Source: Sulfobacillus acidophilus DSM 10332 (lineage in GTDB: Bacteria > Bacillota > Sulfobacillia > Sulfobacillales > Sulfobacillaceae). Taken from it: a DNA stretch of 64,000 bases. Every line of letters starts with the position of its first letter. The first letter of the stretch is position 1. The position numbers and the translations under genes are program-made. Location of the stretch: positions 2,386,270 through 2,450,269 of the forward strand of contig CP003179.1 of assembly GCA_000237975.1 (NCBI GenBank), in the 5' to 3' direction. Positions 17,114-26,919 of this stretch are shown one piece after another. The notes under the pieces were generated by a model that did not search any database, had not been told where the DNA came from, and worked only from the letters and a program-made list of their open reading frames with translations.

Positions 17114-20100
17114 TTATTCCATGCCTGCGGGCAAAACCGCCGCCTCGTCCGGAGCCGCCTCCAATTTCACCGAGACCACCCGACTTTGACCTTGGCCATT
17201 TCCCGCGACCCCCCAAAGTACATCCGCCGCTTCCATGGTTTCTTTGTGATGGGTGACGACTAAATATTGTGAGGATCCCCGCACCGACTTCAAAAATTCC
17301 GCAAACCGGGCCGCGTTGACGGCGTCTAAAGAGGCCTCCACTTCATCCAGCACCACAAATGGGGCCGGTCGCACACTTAATAGGGCAAAAAGCCAGGCAA
17401 TCCCCCCGAGCGCTTTTTCTCCGCCGGACAATAGGCTCAGGTGACTCGGCCGCTTCCCGGGAGGTTTGACCCACAGTTCCACTCCCGCATCCGTGCCCTC
17501 CGTCCAGTGAAATCCGGCTTCCCCACCCCCGTAGAGCTGGCGGCAGGCCTCTTGAAACGCGCGTTCGACTTGTTGGCTGGTGGTTTGCACCCGGCGCCCC
17601 ATCTCTTGGTCGAGTTCTTTTAACGTCGTCCGTAAATCGGCTTCCGCTTCTTCGACGTCGGCTTGCTCACGGGCCAGAAATGCCAAGCGGTCGTTTAACG
17701 CCTGATAGAGGGCAAGACTACCGGGTTCTACCGGCCCCAGCGCCTCCATCGCCCGTTGCAGGCGTTGAACTTCTTGGCGAGCGGTGTCCACTTCCTCGGG
17801 TGCCAGAGGCTCCACTCCGGTCGGCGGTTCATAGTGTTCATAGCGCACCCGAATCAATTGGACATCTTTTTCCCCTTGCTGTTGGCGCTGATCAAGTTTG
17901 CGATCTTGGACTTCCAGCACCCGAAGACGATTGGTCAACGCCAATTGCCGTTCACGGAGCGCCTCCATCGCCGCGGTTAATTGCCGGCGGGCGGCCTCCG
18001 CCGTCTCTACCGCTTGTCGGGTATCGCGCAGGCGACCTTTCTCGGTGTCGATCGCTCCCTCCAATTGTGCGATTTCGGCCGCCAGACGATAATGCCGCTC
18101 TTGGTGCCAACTCCACTCGTCTTGCCAGCGGGCTACATCGGCCGCCCGTTTCTCCGCCCGAAATTGGGCTTCCTGCCAAGCCTGCCGCCGCTCATCACGG
18201 ATCTTTTCGGTCCGGGCCCGTTCGAGGACCGCCGTCTCCAAGGTTCGACGGGATTGTTCCAGGGTTTGCGTAAGTAGCGCTTGTGTGTTGGTGAGTTCCG
18301 CCAGCTGTTGCATCGCCTCCTCAATCCCGGAGCCCCCTAACGCCAATTGCTGGCGCAAACCGGTCCATTCATGGCGCCGCTCGCCGAGAATCTCTCGCAC
18401 CCGATCCAATTCGGACTCCGTCTCCTCGAGCTCGGTGAGGCTCGAGGCCACGAGCGTCTCTTTGCCTTCGAGTACCTGCCGATCCTCCTCGATGCGACGG
18501 GTCAATTCCTCCATTTCAATTTTGCGATGGGTCGGCCCGCTACGGTCGGCGGCCCGGCTACCTCCGGTTATCGCACCGCCGGCATGCACGACCTGGCCAT
18601 CCAACGTCACCATTTTATAACGGTATTTGTGAAGACGCCCCAACATGCCGGCATGGTCCAAATTGTCGACCACCAGCACCCGGCCCAACACATGCGCCAC
18701 CGCCGGGGTGATGGCCTCCGGATGGCGCACCAACTCGGCCGCCCAACCGACGACCCCGGGCTCGCGGGTAAGCGACCGGTCATCGGGATGAGGACGCGCA
18801 GGCCGTACCGCATCTAAAGGTAAAAACGTGGCCCGGCCCAGGGCATGCGTTTTCAACCATTGCACCGCGTGTCGGGCCTCCGCCTCGCGATCCACCACCA
18901 CATCCTGATGGGAGCCCCCCAACGCCGTGGAGATGGCCAAAAGAAGCTCCGGATCCGCTTGGATAAGCCCTCCGAGGGTGCCCCAAATGCCCGTCAACTG
19001 ATTCGTTTGTTGCGCTTTCAACACCGCGCGGACCCCGGGGGCGAGGCCTTCTCCCTCCGCGTCCAATTGGTGGAGGGCCCGTAGGCGCGCTTGACGACCG
19101 GCCAATTGATGTCGAAGACTCTCCAACTCTTGTTGCTGCTTGGCGATGAACGCCTTTAAACGCGTGCGGGCTTCCGTCAACTGGGCCAGCTTTTGGGTCA
19201 GTGCCTGGACTTCTTGTTCCAGCCGTTGCGCTTTTTGCTGCCGTTCTTGATAAATGGCCGCCAATTCCGCGTCGCCGGTCACCCCCAGAGTCCCCCGCCA
19301 ATGGGCGATTTGCGTTTCCCGCCGATGCTTCTCTTCGGCGACCGCGGCCAGTTGTCGTTCGCTTTCCCGAATGGCCGCTTCGGTTTCCTCAACCCGGGCA
19401 GCCCAGCTTTGCCACTCGTCTTCCGCCGCCCGTAAGGCATCGGCCAATCCGCTCAGCTCTTCGTCGGTCATCTCGCTGTTTTCCGCTTGTTGCTGCTGCC
19501 GCAAGCGGTTAAGAGCCATTTGCAAACCGTCCTGCTCCCGTTTTAACCCCGCTAAAGTGGCCTCTTTTTGACTCAGCTCGACCGCCAAGCGGTGTGCCTG
19601 TTCCTCTCCCTCCCGGACCTGCTGCCATATCCGGGACGCTTCCGATTCGCGCGCGGCCAGCTCCGCCCGTACCGACTCGAAAGCCGTTTGGGTTTCGGCC
19701 ATCTCCCGCGCCAAAGCCTCTTTTTCCTGGGCCAAAGCTGTCAACTGCATGAGAAGGGCTTGATATTGCGATTGGGCCTGCTGATATTCCGTCAGGGCCA
19801 GCCGATCCTGCCAAGCCCGGCGTTGAGCCTCCCAGGCTAAATATTGCGACTCGCGTTCCGCCCGGTCCCGAATCTCCTCCGCCTGCCGTTCGACCTCATG
19901 GCGTAAGTCGGTCAAGCGGACAAGTTTCGCCTCGACCTCGGCTAAATGGCTCAGAGTCTCTTTTTTACGCATTTTATAACGGGAAACTCCCGCCGCTTCT
20001 TCCAGTTGCTCGAGTCGCTCGGCGGGTTTTTGCAATAAAGCGGTTTCGACCCGTCCTTGACTAATAATGGCATAGTTGAAGCGCCCGAGTCCGCTGTCCA

Positions 20101-20485
20101 GAAATAAATCGGTGATGTCCTTCAGCCGTACCGAGCGCCCGTTAATGAGATATTCGGTATCGCCGCTGCGATAGTACCGCCGGGTTACCGTTAACGATTC
20201 CGGCCAATGGGCCATCTTCAGATCCTGGTTATCGAACTCCAGCCGTACTTCGGCTAACCGTGCGGCGGGGCGGCCCGCCCCGCCCGCATGCAATAAATCC
20301 TCCCAGCGTTCGGCGCGCAAATCGCGTACGCGTTGTTCTCCCAGGGCCCAGCGAATGGCGTCGACAATGTTGCTTTTGCCGCCCCCATTGGGCCCGACGA
20401 TGGCGGTAATCCCCGGTACCAAATCAATGCGCACATCGTCAGCAAACGACTTAAAGCCATACACCTGAATCCGCTTCAAATACAT
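17114..20485 (-). CDS. smc: Chromosome partition protein Smc
   Basis: 1123 residues from ATG 20485 ([16 protein letters not shown]). Walker A is [21 protein letters not shown], followed by a coiled coil (~165-495), a Gly-rich hinge (~515-650), a second coiled coil, then the signature [20 protein letters not shown] and Walker [14 protein letters not shown]. Smc dimers with ScpAB load near oriC and compact and segregate the chromosome. An in-frame extension upstream overlaps spoVS and is not used. It is slightly shorter than the usual ~1180 residues. Confidence 0.96.
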   Translation of the reverse strand: MYLKRIQVYGFKSFADDVRIDLVPGITAIVGPNGGGKSNIVDAIRWALGEQRVRDLRAERWEDLLHAGGAGRPAARLAEVRLEFDNQDLKMAHWPESLTVTRRYYRSGDTEYLINGRSVRLKDITDLFLDSGLGRFNYAIISQGRVETALLQKPAERLEQLEEAAGVSRYKMRKKETLSHLAEVEAKLVRLTDLRHEVERQAEEIRDRAERESQYLAWEAQRRAWQDRLALTEYQQAQSQYQALLMQLTALAQEKEALAREMAETQTAFESVRAELAARESEASRIWQQVREGEEQAHRLAVELSQKEATLAGLKREQDGLQMALNRLRQQQQAENSEMTDEELSGLADALRAAEDEWQSWAARVEETEAAIRESERQLAAVAEEKHRRETQIAHWRGTLGVTGDAELAAIYQERQQKAQRLEQEVQALTQKLAQLTEARTRLKAFIAKQQQELESLRHQLAGRQARLRALHQLDAEGEGLAPGVRAVLKAQQTNQLTGIWGTLGGLIQADPELLLAISTALGGSHQDVVVDREAEARHAVQWLKTHALGRATFLPLDAVRPARPHPDDRSLTREPGVVGWAAELVRHPEAITPAVAHVLGRVLVVDNLDHAGMLGRLHKYRYKMVTLDGQVVHAGGAITGGSRAADRSGPTHRKIEMEELTRRIEEDRQVLEGKETLVASSLTELEETESELDRVREILGERRHEWTGLRQQLALGGSGIEEAMQQLAELTNTQALLTQTLEQSRRTLETAVLERARTEKIRDERRQAWQEAQFRAEKRAADVARWQDEWSWHQERHYRLAAEIAQLEGAIDTEKGRLRDTRQAVETAEAARRQLTAAMEALRERQLALTNRLRVLEVQDRKLDQRQQQGEKDVQLIRVRYEHYEPPTGVEPLAPEEVDTARQEVQRLQRAMEALGPVEPGSLALYQALNDRLAFLAREQADVEEAEADLRTTLKELDQEMGRRVQTTSQQVERAFQEACRQLYGGGEAGFHWTEGTDAGVELWVKPPGKRPSHLSLLSGGEKALGGIAWLFALLSVRPAPFVVLDEVEASLDAVNAARFAEFLKSVRGSSQYLVVTHHKETMEAADVLWGVAGNGQGQSRVVSVKLEAAPDEAAVLPAGME

Positions 20486-20504
20486 TCCGGCAATAGGACC
20501 CCTT

Positions 20505-20777
20505 TTACTGATGCTCGGTACACATTTCCACCCAAAACCGAATGCCGGTTTTCGTCGTACCGTCAATCGTGACTTCGATAAATTCCGGACGGGCAATCAA
20601 ATCCTTGGCATCTTCCTGCAAATATCCGCGGGCCACCGCAATCGCTTTGACGGCTTGGTTAACGGCACCGGCACCGACCGCCTGCACTTCCACCTGCCCG
20701 ACGTCTTTCATCATGGCCACAATCGCTCCGGCCACCGACTTGGGGCGCGAGGCCCCGGACACCCTAACCACCTGCAT
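20505..20777 (-). CDS. spoVS: Stage V sporulation protein S (SpoVS family)
   Basis: 90 residues from ATG 20777: VVRVSGASRPKSVAGAIVAM then VQAVGAGAVNQAVKAIAVAR and FIEVTIDGTTKTGIRFWVE, the whole-length SpoVS/Alba-like fold. SpoVS is needed for normal progress through late sporulation and affects septation; its molecular action is unclear. It lies just upstream of smc on the same strand, 19 bases apart, and diverges from an HTH gene across a 186-base region that contains a 6+6 inverted repeat. Upstream in-frame codons are discarded because SpoVS proteins begin at this Met. Confidence 0.92.
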   Translation of the reverse strand: MQVVRVSGASRPKSVAGAIVAMMKDVGQVEVQAVGAGAVNQAVKAIAVARGYLQEDAKDLIARPEFIEVTIDGTTKTGIRFWVEMCTEHQ

Positions 20778-20863
20778 CGCATGCCACCATCCCCTGACAT
20801 ATTTCGCGACTGGTCTTCTATTTCCTGCTTCCATTCCGTGTCCGTCCCGAAGACGGAAGGGGT

Positions 20864-20880
20864 TGACAGAAATCCTGTCA
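20864..20880. promoter_or_regulatory. Inverted repeat TGACAG-N5-CTGTCA between spoVS and an HTH gene
   Basis: A perfect 6-bp inverted repeat with a 5-base spacer in the divergent intergenic region, about 85 bases from each start codon. It could be the operator of the adjacent helix-turn-helix protein. There is no T-run, so it is not a terminator. Confidence 0.4.
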
Positions 20881-20963
20881 TGTGACCGGCAAATTTCTAC
20901 ACACTTTCGGTAAAGGCAAATACCCGAATGACTGCGAATGGATGGAAGACCAGGAGGAATGTC

Positions 20964-21518
20964 ATGCGGGTCATTGATCAAATTGCCAATCTGATTCTGG
21001 AAGACCCATATATCACCGCCTCCGGCATCGCCCGCAAACTTGGCTACGCCGAAGAAAAAACGGTGTATTACTGGATCAGCAAACATCGCTACCACGGACT
21101 GGTCGCTTTTAAGCGCGCCGTCTTAAGCGGCCAGTTTCGGCCACAAACACGCGCCGCGCGAGAAACCAACGCGCACTACGGTCGCATCCCCATTGTGGAT
21201 CGTTTTGATGCCGATGGGCAACCAATATATAGTGGGGAAATGCTCACCTTAAATATTTCTAAAGAGGCGCACGTTGCCTGGCGGTACCCCGGGCCCGCTA
21301 TCGTTCACTTTTTGCCCCAAGACTTTTTAATTCTTACCCCCCTGAAATCCCCTCCCCACACCCCCTGGGTAGCCGGCTTAACGGCCGAAAAACAAATGGC
21401 GTTACGGGTCATTGCCTATTCCCGCGAGGCCTGGGTCACCTTCGATCCGGACAACTGGGAAACCGACCCGCACTTCCTGCCCTTGTATCAAATTATCCAA
21501 TTGATACGTTATTTTTAA
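20964..21518 (+). CDS. Helix-turn-helix protein of unknown function
   Basis: 184 residues; ATG 20964 is fixed by AGGAGGAATGTC directly before it. The N-terminus (IDQIANLILEDPYITASGIA, then KLGYAEEKTVYYWISKHRYHG) has the shape of a homeodomain-like helix-turn-helix that selects DNA. The C-terminal half (RIPIVDRFDADGQPIYSGEM, LTLNISKEAHVAWRYPGP) is beta-rich and reminiscent of the S24/LexA-type fold, but no Ser-Lys catalytic pair is evident. It is divergent from spoVS. A regulator is likely; the family is not recognised. Confidence 0.6.
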   Translation: MRVIDQIANLILEDPYITASGIARKLGYAEEKTVYYWISKHRYHGLVAFKRAVLSGQFRPQTRAARETNAHYGRIPIVDRFDADGQPIYSGEMLTLNISKEAHVAWRYPGPAIVHFLPQDFLILTPLKSPPHTPWVAGLTAEKQMALRVIAYSREAWVTFDPDNWETDPHFLPLYQIIQLIRYF

Positions 21519-21653
21519 GGGAAAAGTCGCATACGGTTCCAAATCCCGCCTACGCCGGATTTGAACAATTATGCTACAATTAACCGCAACTTCACCCGGT
21601 AAAATCCGTTTGAACGGGTGGTTGAACGAGGCGGCAAATAAAGGAGGGCCATT

Positions 21654-22061
21654 GTGTTCTGTCGCAACTGTGGCGAAAACATCCCGGTCGATAGCGTGTT
21701 TTGTCCTCATTGCGGAAAGAACCTGATGGAAATTGAGCGGGTTCGGGAAACCGCCGGCCCGGCTGAGGAATTGCCTAGCCGACCACGGGCCGCCTCTCGG
21801 CGCTCATGGCCCCTTTGGTCACAAATTCGCCAAAAAGGTCCTGCTTGGGGTGATCAATTACGGGTGTGGAGCCAGCACTTGTCACTGTTCCGGGTGTTGT
21901 GGACCATGGGTCTGGTTTTTTCGGGGGTGGGCTTTATCGTGGGTCTGACGGGTCATCAGGCTCCGGCCCTCGATTGGATTTTATTTGGTTTCGTGCTGGT
22001 CTTCGCAGCTCCTTATGCCCCGGCCCCGCCTGATTCCACTCAACAGGAGATGAGGGATTAG
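21654..22061 (+). CDS. Zinc-ribbon membrane protein of unknown function
   Basis: 135 residues; GTG 21654 with AAAGGAGGGCCATT upstream. N-terminal double-Cys ribbon FCRNCGENIPVDSVFCPHCGK (residues 2-22), a charged linker, then two hydrophobic segments (FRVLWTMGLVFSGVGFIVGL and LDWILFGFVLVFAA). It ends one base before the class A PBP gene at 22063, whose own N-terminus carries the same ribbon, so the pair is coupled and may work together. No specific function can be given. Confidence 0.7.
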   Translation: MFCRNCGENIPVDSVFCPHCGKNLMEIERVRETAGPAEELPSRPRAASRRSWPLWSQIRQKGPAWGDQLRVWSQHLSLFRVLWTMGLVFSGVGFIVGLTGHQAPALDWILFGFVLVFAAPYAPAPPDSTQQEMRD

Positions 22062-22062
22062 C

Positions 22063-24576
22063 GTGCGTTGCCCACGTTGTGGTCAAGATAACGTAGCCGG
22101 CTCCCAATTTTGCCGTCATTGCGGCAGAAAATTACCCGCTCCGGCCAAAGCGTCCCCCCCGGCGACGAAATCCGCCACCAAAAACACTCCGCCTAAGTCC
22201 CGACGCATTCGATGGGGCCGCGTGGCGGCATTGGCGGCCGGCGTCGTGATTTTAGCCGGGGCCGGTTTTAGCGGCTATGAATTCGTCAAAGCGGCGCGCA
22301 GCTTGCCGCAAATTACCAATTTGGTCGCCTTGAATGCCGCCGGTCAAGATTCGGTGGTCTATGATCGCTTTGGCCAGCCGGTCGCCACCTTGCACTTAAA
22401 TACCAATCGCATCGATGTCCCCTTAAACGCCATCTCCCCGAACATGCAACATGCGATTGTCGCGATTGAAGACCATAATTTTTACCGGAATGACGGATTC
22501 GATATCCGATCCATCTTCCGGGCCGCTTTTGTTGACCTGACCCACCGAAGTGCCCTGCAGGGGGCTAGTACCATCACCGAACAGTTGGCCAAAACGTTAT
22601 ATCTGCACGACAATCACACGTTGACGTACAAGATTCAGGAGTTTTTGCTGGGATTGGAACTGGCCCGGCATTATTCCAAGCCGCAAATCTTGGACATGTA
22701 CCTCAACGAAGTGTACCTGGGCGACGGTGCCTATGGCGTGGATGCGGCGGCCAAAGCCTATTTTAACGAAACCCCGAGCCAACTCACCCTGCCGCAGGCG
22801 GCACTTTTGGCCGGGTTGCCGCAAGCCCCGTCCTTGTACGATCCCCTGACCAATTATCAATTGGCTAAACAGCGCCAATGGCAGGTGCTGCAAGCGATGG
22901 TGAAATGGGGCTATATTACGCCCCAAGAAGCCACCCAAGCCTATCATGCCTCGTTGGGCTTATCGCCCCAAACCGTGGCCGCCAACACCACGATCTTTCC
23001 CTATCCCTGGTACATTCAACACGTCATTCATCTCTTGGAGGGCCAAGGCTTCACCCCGCAAGAAATCTATGACGGCGGGCTCAAAATCTATACCGAGCTT
23101 GATCCCACCGTCTATAACATCGCCCAAAACGCGGTCGATTATTGGATGAACTACAATTTTGGCGTCTCCCCGCGCACGTACCCGTACCATCAGGCGGCCG
23201 TCGTGGTGGAAGATCCGCACACCGGCGCGGTCTTGGCCGAAATCGGCGGGCGAAACTATGTACCGTTTGGCGAGGACTACGCGATTGACGCCAAGCGCTC
23301 GACCGGATCGTCCATCAAGCCTTTAATTGATTACACCCCGGCGTTGGTTAAAGGGTATACCCAAATGTCGGTCATCCAAGACGTGCCGATTTTTCAAAAT
23401 GTCGACGGGCAAGCGTGGTGGCCTAAAAACGACGACCACATCTATCGCGGCTATATGACCCTGCGGGATGCTCTGGCCATCTCCGACAATGACGTGGCCG
23501 TGCACCTGTTGCATGATATCGGTCTCAATTACGGGTTTAATTTTGCCGTGCAGAAATTCGGCTTGCCGTTGCCCGCCAGCGACCTGCAACTGGGGGCGGC
23601 CATCGGCGGACTGAATACCGGGGTCAACGTCTATGAGATGACGCAGGCGTTTGCCACCTTCCCCAACCAAGGTGTGCGCATGGCGCCGCTCTGGGTCACC
23701 AAAGTGGTTGCGCCCACCGGGGCCGTCCTCTATCAAGATACGCCTCATGGCACTCCCGAATTTAGTGCCCAGATCGCCTATATCATGACCAACATGATGC
23801 AGCGCGTGTTAAACCCCACACCCCTCCCCGGTATCGGTCCGGGCGCGTACCCGACCGGCATGAGTCTCGGCATCGGCCGACCCGCGGCCGGCAAAACCGG
23901 TACCAACAACGGGCAAGCCGACGCCTGGTTTATCGGCTATGAACCGCAACTGGTGGTCGGCGTCTGGGAAGGGAATCGGTTAGGCGAGTTTCCGCAATAT
24001 ACGATTCATGGCCAAGCCGCCTTTGGGGACGTCGCCGCCGGTCCGATTTGGCAGTCGATAATGGAACAGGTGAACCAAGCCGAGAACATCCCGGCGGAAA
24101 ATTTCCCCCGGCCCAGCGGACTGGTCTATGTGCCGAACATCAGCATTACCTCCGGCAAAATTGCCGGCCCCAATTGCCCGCCGAATGACATCGAAGGGGC
24201 CTGGTTCATTCAAGGGACCCAACCGACCACAATTGGTCACACGCACATTAAAGTCAAAGTGGTCGCGGCCAATCCGAAACTCTTATGGCAGCCCGGCTGC
24301 GGTCCCGCCATCCAATCCGTCTTTTTAAAACCCGAGTCGGATTGGCATTCCGGAGTCCCGTTGCCGTGGGATCATATTTTCTGGCCGCCGACGCAATCGT
24401 GTACGCCCGGCCAATCGCCGTCACCCAGCCCGAGCGGGACCCCCAGCAGCACGTCCGCCACGTCGAGCAGCCAAAGCTCGACCGGTCCGGGACCTGTTCC
24501 ACCCTCGGCCACATTGGCGCCGCCGCCTCCGAGCGGGACCCCGAGTCCCGGCACCACCACCAAAAATTCGGGATAA
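22063..24576 (+). CDS. Class A penicillin-binding protein with an N-terminal zinc ribbon and a Ser/Pro/Thr tail
   Basis: 837 residues, GTG 22063. CPRCGQDNVAGSQFCRHCGRK (3-23) is a complete four-Cys ribbon on the cytoplasmic side, then a basic stretch and one membrane helix (~50-72). GT51 motifs: EDHNFYRNDGFD, GASTITEQLAKTLYL, LARHYSKPQILDMYLNEVYLG. Transpeptidase motifs: STGSSIKP, SDND, KTGT. The last ~50 residues are Ser/Pro/Thr/Gly low-complexity, probably threaded in the wall. It is a paralogue of the protein at 6058, with the same order and similar junctions. The SxN motif reads SDND, where the usual third residue is Asn. Confidence 0.93.
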   Translation: MRCPRCGQDNVAGSQFCRHCGRKLPAPAKASPPATKSATKNTPPKSRRIRWGRVAALAAGVVILAGAGFSGYEFVKAARSLPQITNLVALNAAGQDSVVYDRFGQPVATLHLNTNRIDVPLNAISPNMQHAIVAIEDHNFYRNDGFDIRSIFRAAFVDLTHRSALQGASTITEQLAKTLYLHDNHTLTYKIQEFLLGLELARHYSKPQILDMYLNEVYLGDGAYGVDAAAKAYFNETPSQLTLPQAALLAGLPQAPSLYDPLTNYQLAKQRQWQVLQAMVKWGYITPQEATQAYHASLGLSPQTVAANTTIFPYPWYIQHVIHLLEGQGFTPQEIYDGGLKIYTELDPTVYNIAQNAVDYWMNYNFGVSPRTYPYHQAAVVVEDPHTGAVLAEIGGRNYVPFGEDYAIDAKRSTGSSIKPLIDYTPALVKGYTQMSVIQDVPIFQNVDGQAWWPKNDDHIYRGYMTLRDALAISDNDVAVHLLHDIGLNYGFNFAVQKFGLPLPASDLQLGAAIGGLNTGVNVYEMTQAFATFPNQGVRMAPLWVTKVVAPTGAVLYQDTPHGTPEFSAQIAYIMTNMMQRVLNPTPLPGIGPGAYPTGMSLGIGRPAAGKTGTNNGQADAWFIGYEPQLVVGVWEGNRLGEFPQYTIHGQAAFGDVAAGPIWQSIMEQVNQAENIPAENFPRPSGLVYVPNISITSGKIAGPNCPPNDIEGAWFIQGTQPTTIGHTHIKVKVVAANPKLLWQPGCGPAIQSVFLKPESDWHSGVPLPWDHIFWPPTQSCTPGQSPSPSPSGTPSSTSATSSSQSSTGPGPVPPSATLAPPPPSGTPSPGTTTKNSG

Positions 24577-24592
24577 CCCCATATACACCATG

Positions 24593-24626
24593 AAGGCCCG
24601 CTCCCCGGACGGGGGCGGGCCTTTGA
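24593..24626. terminator. Bidirectional rho-independent terminator between the PBP gene and rnc
   Basis: AAGGCCCGC pairs with GCGGGCCTT (24593-24601 / 24615-24623), with CCC/GGG inside the loop. T-rich on the plus side and A-rich on the other, so it can end both convergent transcripts. Confidence 0.75.
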
Positions 24627-24644
24627 CGACTACCGAAAGACTTT

Positions 24645-25337
24645 TTAGGATTGCGTTTGACTCTCCTGCTCCACCAATTGCCGCAGCAACTGGCGTGCAG
24701 CCTGCTGTTCCGCCTCTTTTTTGCTCCGGCCGATGGCGCGTAATTTCGGTTCGCCGTTGACCGCCACTTCCACCTCAAAGGTTTTGGCATGATCGGGCCC
24801 ATAGGAGCCCACGACTTGATATTGCGCTTCCCATCCGTGCCGCCGAAGCCACTCGTTTAGCGCCGTCTTGTGATCGCGCCCGGCTTCTCGACCTTCGAGG
24901 GAATTGAGCGCAAACGCCATCGTCTCCAATACGAACTGACGCGCCACATCAAACCCTTCGCTCAGATAGACCGCCCCAATCACGGCTTCCATGGCATCGG
25001 CCAATAACGAGGGTTTATACCGGCCGCCGCTGCGCTCTTCGCCACGCCCCAACAATAATCGAGGACCTAGATTCCAACTGACGGCCGCTTCCGCCAACGT
25101 TTCTTCGCAAACAATGGCGGCGCGGGCCTGGCTCAACTGACCCTCGCTCCAGGCAGGATTTTGCCGGTATAGCCATTCGGTGACCACGAGTTGCAATACG
25201 GCATCCCCTAAAAATTCCAGCCGCTCGTTATGAATTTCCTTGCGATACCCTTCGTTGGCATACGAGGAGTGGGTCAAGGCCTGGCGTAACAGCGCCGCAT
25301 CGTGAATGAACTCTTCCAGAGGCCGGTCAAACGCCAT
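24645..25337 (-). CDS. rnc: Ribonuclease III
   Basis: 230 residues from ATG 25337. RNase III domain with HSSYANE, NERLEFLGDAVLQLVVTEWLY (catalytic acidic cluster) and LLADAMEAVIGAVYLSEG, then a dsRNA-binding domain (TALNEWLRRHGWEAQYQVVG...KKEAEQQAARQLLRQL). It processes rRNA precursors and other structured RNA. It starts 2 bases after the fabF stop and is the last gene of the fatty-acid operon, the same acpP-fabF-rnc linkage seen widely in Firmicutes. Confidence 0.96.
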   Translation of the reverse strand: MAFDRPLEEFIHDAALLRQALTHSSYANEGYRKEIHNERLEFLGDAVLQLVVTEWLYRQNPAWSEGQLSQARAAIVCEETLAEAAVSWNLGPRLLLGRGEERSGGRYKPSLLADAMEAVIGAVYLSEGFDVARQFVLETMAFALNSLEGREAGRDHKTALNEWLRRHGWEAQYQVVGSYGPDHAKTFEVEVAVNGEPKLRAIGRSKKEAEQQAARQLLRQLVEQESQTQS

Positions 25338-25339
25338 CG

Positions 25340-26569
25340 CTAAATCTCCCGTGCAATAAGGCTGGCGTTTTGCCCGCCAAACCCGAACGCATTGGACATC
25401 ACGGCGCGTAACCGACGCGCTTCCGGTCGGTTCGGCACGTAATAAAGGTCGCAATCCGGGTCGGGGTTCTCCAAGTTGATGGTCGGCGGCACCGTCTGAT
25501 GTTGTAACGCCAAAATCGACGCAATAAACTCGACCGCACCGGCGGCCCCTAACAAGTGCCCGGTAGACGACTTGGTGGAGGATACCGCCAAACGGTAGGC
25601 GTGGTCCCCAAAGACCCGCTTAATCGCCATGGTTTCGGCAATGTCGCCTTTTGGCGTCGACGTCGCGTGGGCATTAATATAGTCAATCTCCGAGGGCACC
25701 AACCCGGCATCGGCTAACGCCCGCTGCATCGCCAACCCGGCACCGATCCCTTCCGGATGAGGCTCCACCACATGATAGGCGTCGGACGAACGTCCATACC
25801 CGGCGAGTTCCGCATAAATCCGGGCGCCGCGCCGTTGAGCGTGATCCAACCGTTCGATCACGAGAAAGCCGGCGCCTTCTCCCATCACAAACCCGTCCCG
25901 ATCACGGTCAAACGGACGGCTGGCATGCCGGGGATCATCGTTCCGGGTGGAGGTCGCTTTCATCGCGCAAAATCCCGCAAACGCCAAGGGAATTAACGCC
26001 GCTTCGGTGCCCCCGACCAGCATCACGTCCGCTTCACCGTGTTGGATAATCCTCAGCCCTTCGCCAATCGCATTGCCGGACGAGGCACAGGCCGTCACCA
26101 CCGTCTCGTTGGGGCCTAACAAATTAAACCGAATGGCTAATTGGCCGCCGGCAATGTTGCTAATCATTTTGGGAATAAAGTACGGTGTCACGCGTGAGGG
26201 ACCCCGTTCCAGCAAAACCGCGTGCTGCTCGGTTAGCGTGTGCATGCCGCCGATGCCATTACCCACAATCACGCCGGCCCGCGTCGGATCGACCTGATCG
26301 GCGATCTTGGCGTCGTCCCAGGCATCTTGCGCCGCTCCAATCGCCAGTTGGACAAAGCGATCCATGTGCCGGATGTCCTTGCGGTCCAAATATTTCTGGG
26401 GATCAAAATTGTGGACTTGGGCGGCAATCCGGGTCGGATATTCCGACAGATCATACTCTGTCATTAAATCCACCGCGCTGACGCCTGAAGTAATTCCTTG
26501 CCAGAATTCCTCCAGCCCATGACCAGACGGCGTGATAACCCCCATCCCGGTAATGACCACACGTTCCAT
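25340..26569 (-). CDS. fabF: Beta-ketoacyl-ACP synthase II
   Basis: 409 residues from ATG 26569 (MERVVITGMGVITPSG). Active-site Cys lies in VVTACASSGNAIGEG and the two His in HATSTPKGD and KSSTGHLLGAAGA. It elongates acyl chains by condensation with malonyl-ACP. The DSLD-type ACP is encoded just upstream (26630-26872). An in-frame extension to 26614 has no ribosome-binding site of its own. Confidence 0.96.
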   Translation of the reverse strand: MERVVITGMGVITPSGHGLEEFWQGITSGVSAVDLMTEYDLSEYPTRIAAQVHNFDPQKYLDRKDIRHMDRFVQLAIGAAQDAWDDAKIADQVDPTRAGVIVGNGIGGMHTLTEQHAVLLERGPSRVTPYFIPKMISNIAGGQLAIRFNLLGPNETVVTACASSGNAIGEGLRIIQHGEADVMLVGGTEAALIPLAFAGFCAMKATSTRNDDPRHASRPFDRDRDGFVMGEGAGFLVIERLDHAQRRGARIYAELAGYGRSSDAYHVVEPHPEGIGAGLAMQRALADAGLVPSEIDYINAHATSTPKGDIAETMAIKRVFGDHAYRLAVSSTKSSTGHLLGAAGAVEFIASILALQHQTVPPTINLENPDPDCDLYYVPNRPEARRLRAVMSNAFGFGGQNASLIAREI

Positions 26570-26629
26570 GGAAATAAACTGGTCCCCTCTCTCAATGGAG
26601 ATAAAGTCCCTCACGGGACTTTTCTCTCT

Positions 26630-26872
26630 TTACGAATTTTCCCGAATATATTCCACCGCGTCATTCACGGTCGAGATTTTTTCGGCCTCGTCATCCGGTA
26701 TTTCCAACCCAAACTCTTCCTCCAAGGCCATAATCAACTCCACGATGTCGAGCGAATCGGCACCCAAGTCATCAATAAACGACGCTTCCGGCGTGACCTC
26801 CTCTTCTTCCACACCCAATTGATCCACGATAATTTCTTTCACTTTGTCAAAAATCTCTTCTTTGGTCGCCAC
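26630..26872 (-). CDS. acpP: Acyl carrier protein
   Basis: 80 residues. GTG 26872 is selected because GGAGGA stands 9 bases ahead; another GTG at 26881 abuts that sequence too closely. The product begins [19 protein letters not shown] and contains [18 protein letters not shown], where the Ser carries 4'-phosphopantetheine. Very acidic, as expected. Lies between fabG and fabF in the fatty-acid operon. Confidence 0.96.
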   Translation of the reverse strand: MATKEEIFDKVKEIIVDQLGVEEEEVTPEASFIDDLGADSLDIVELIMALEEEFGLEIPDDEAEKISTVNDAVEYIRENS

Positions 26873-26919
26873 TGTGTTCACTCCTCCAATTTGTTCGCTG
26901 CCCGGGTCCCCGCCGTTGG

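Noticed and set aside
18780-19301. 173-codon minus-strand frame inside smc
   Set aside because: Out-of-frame shadow of the smc coding sequence; strongly biased to Ser, Arg and Gly.
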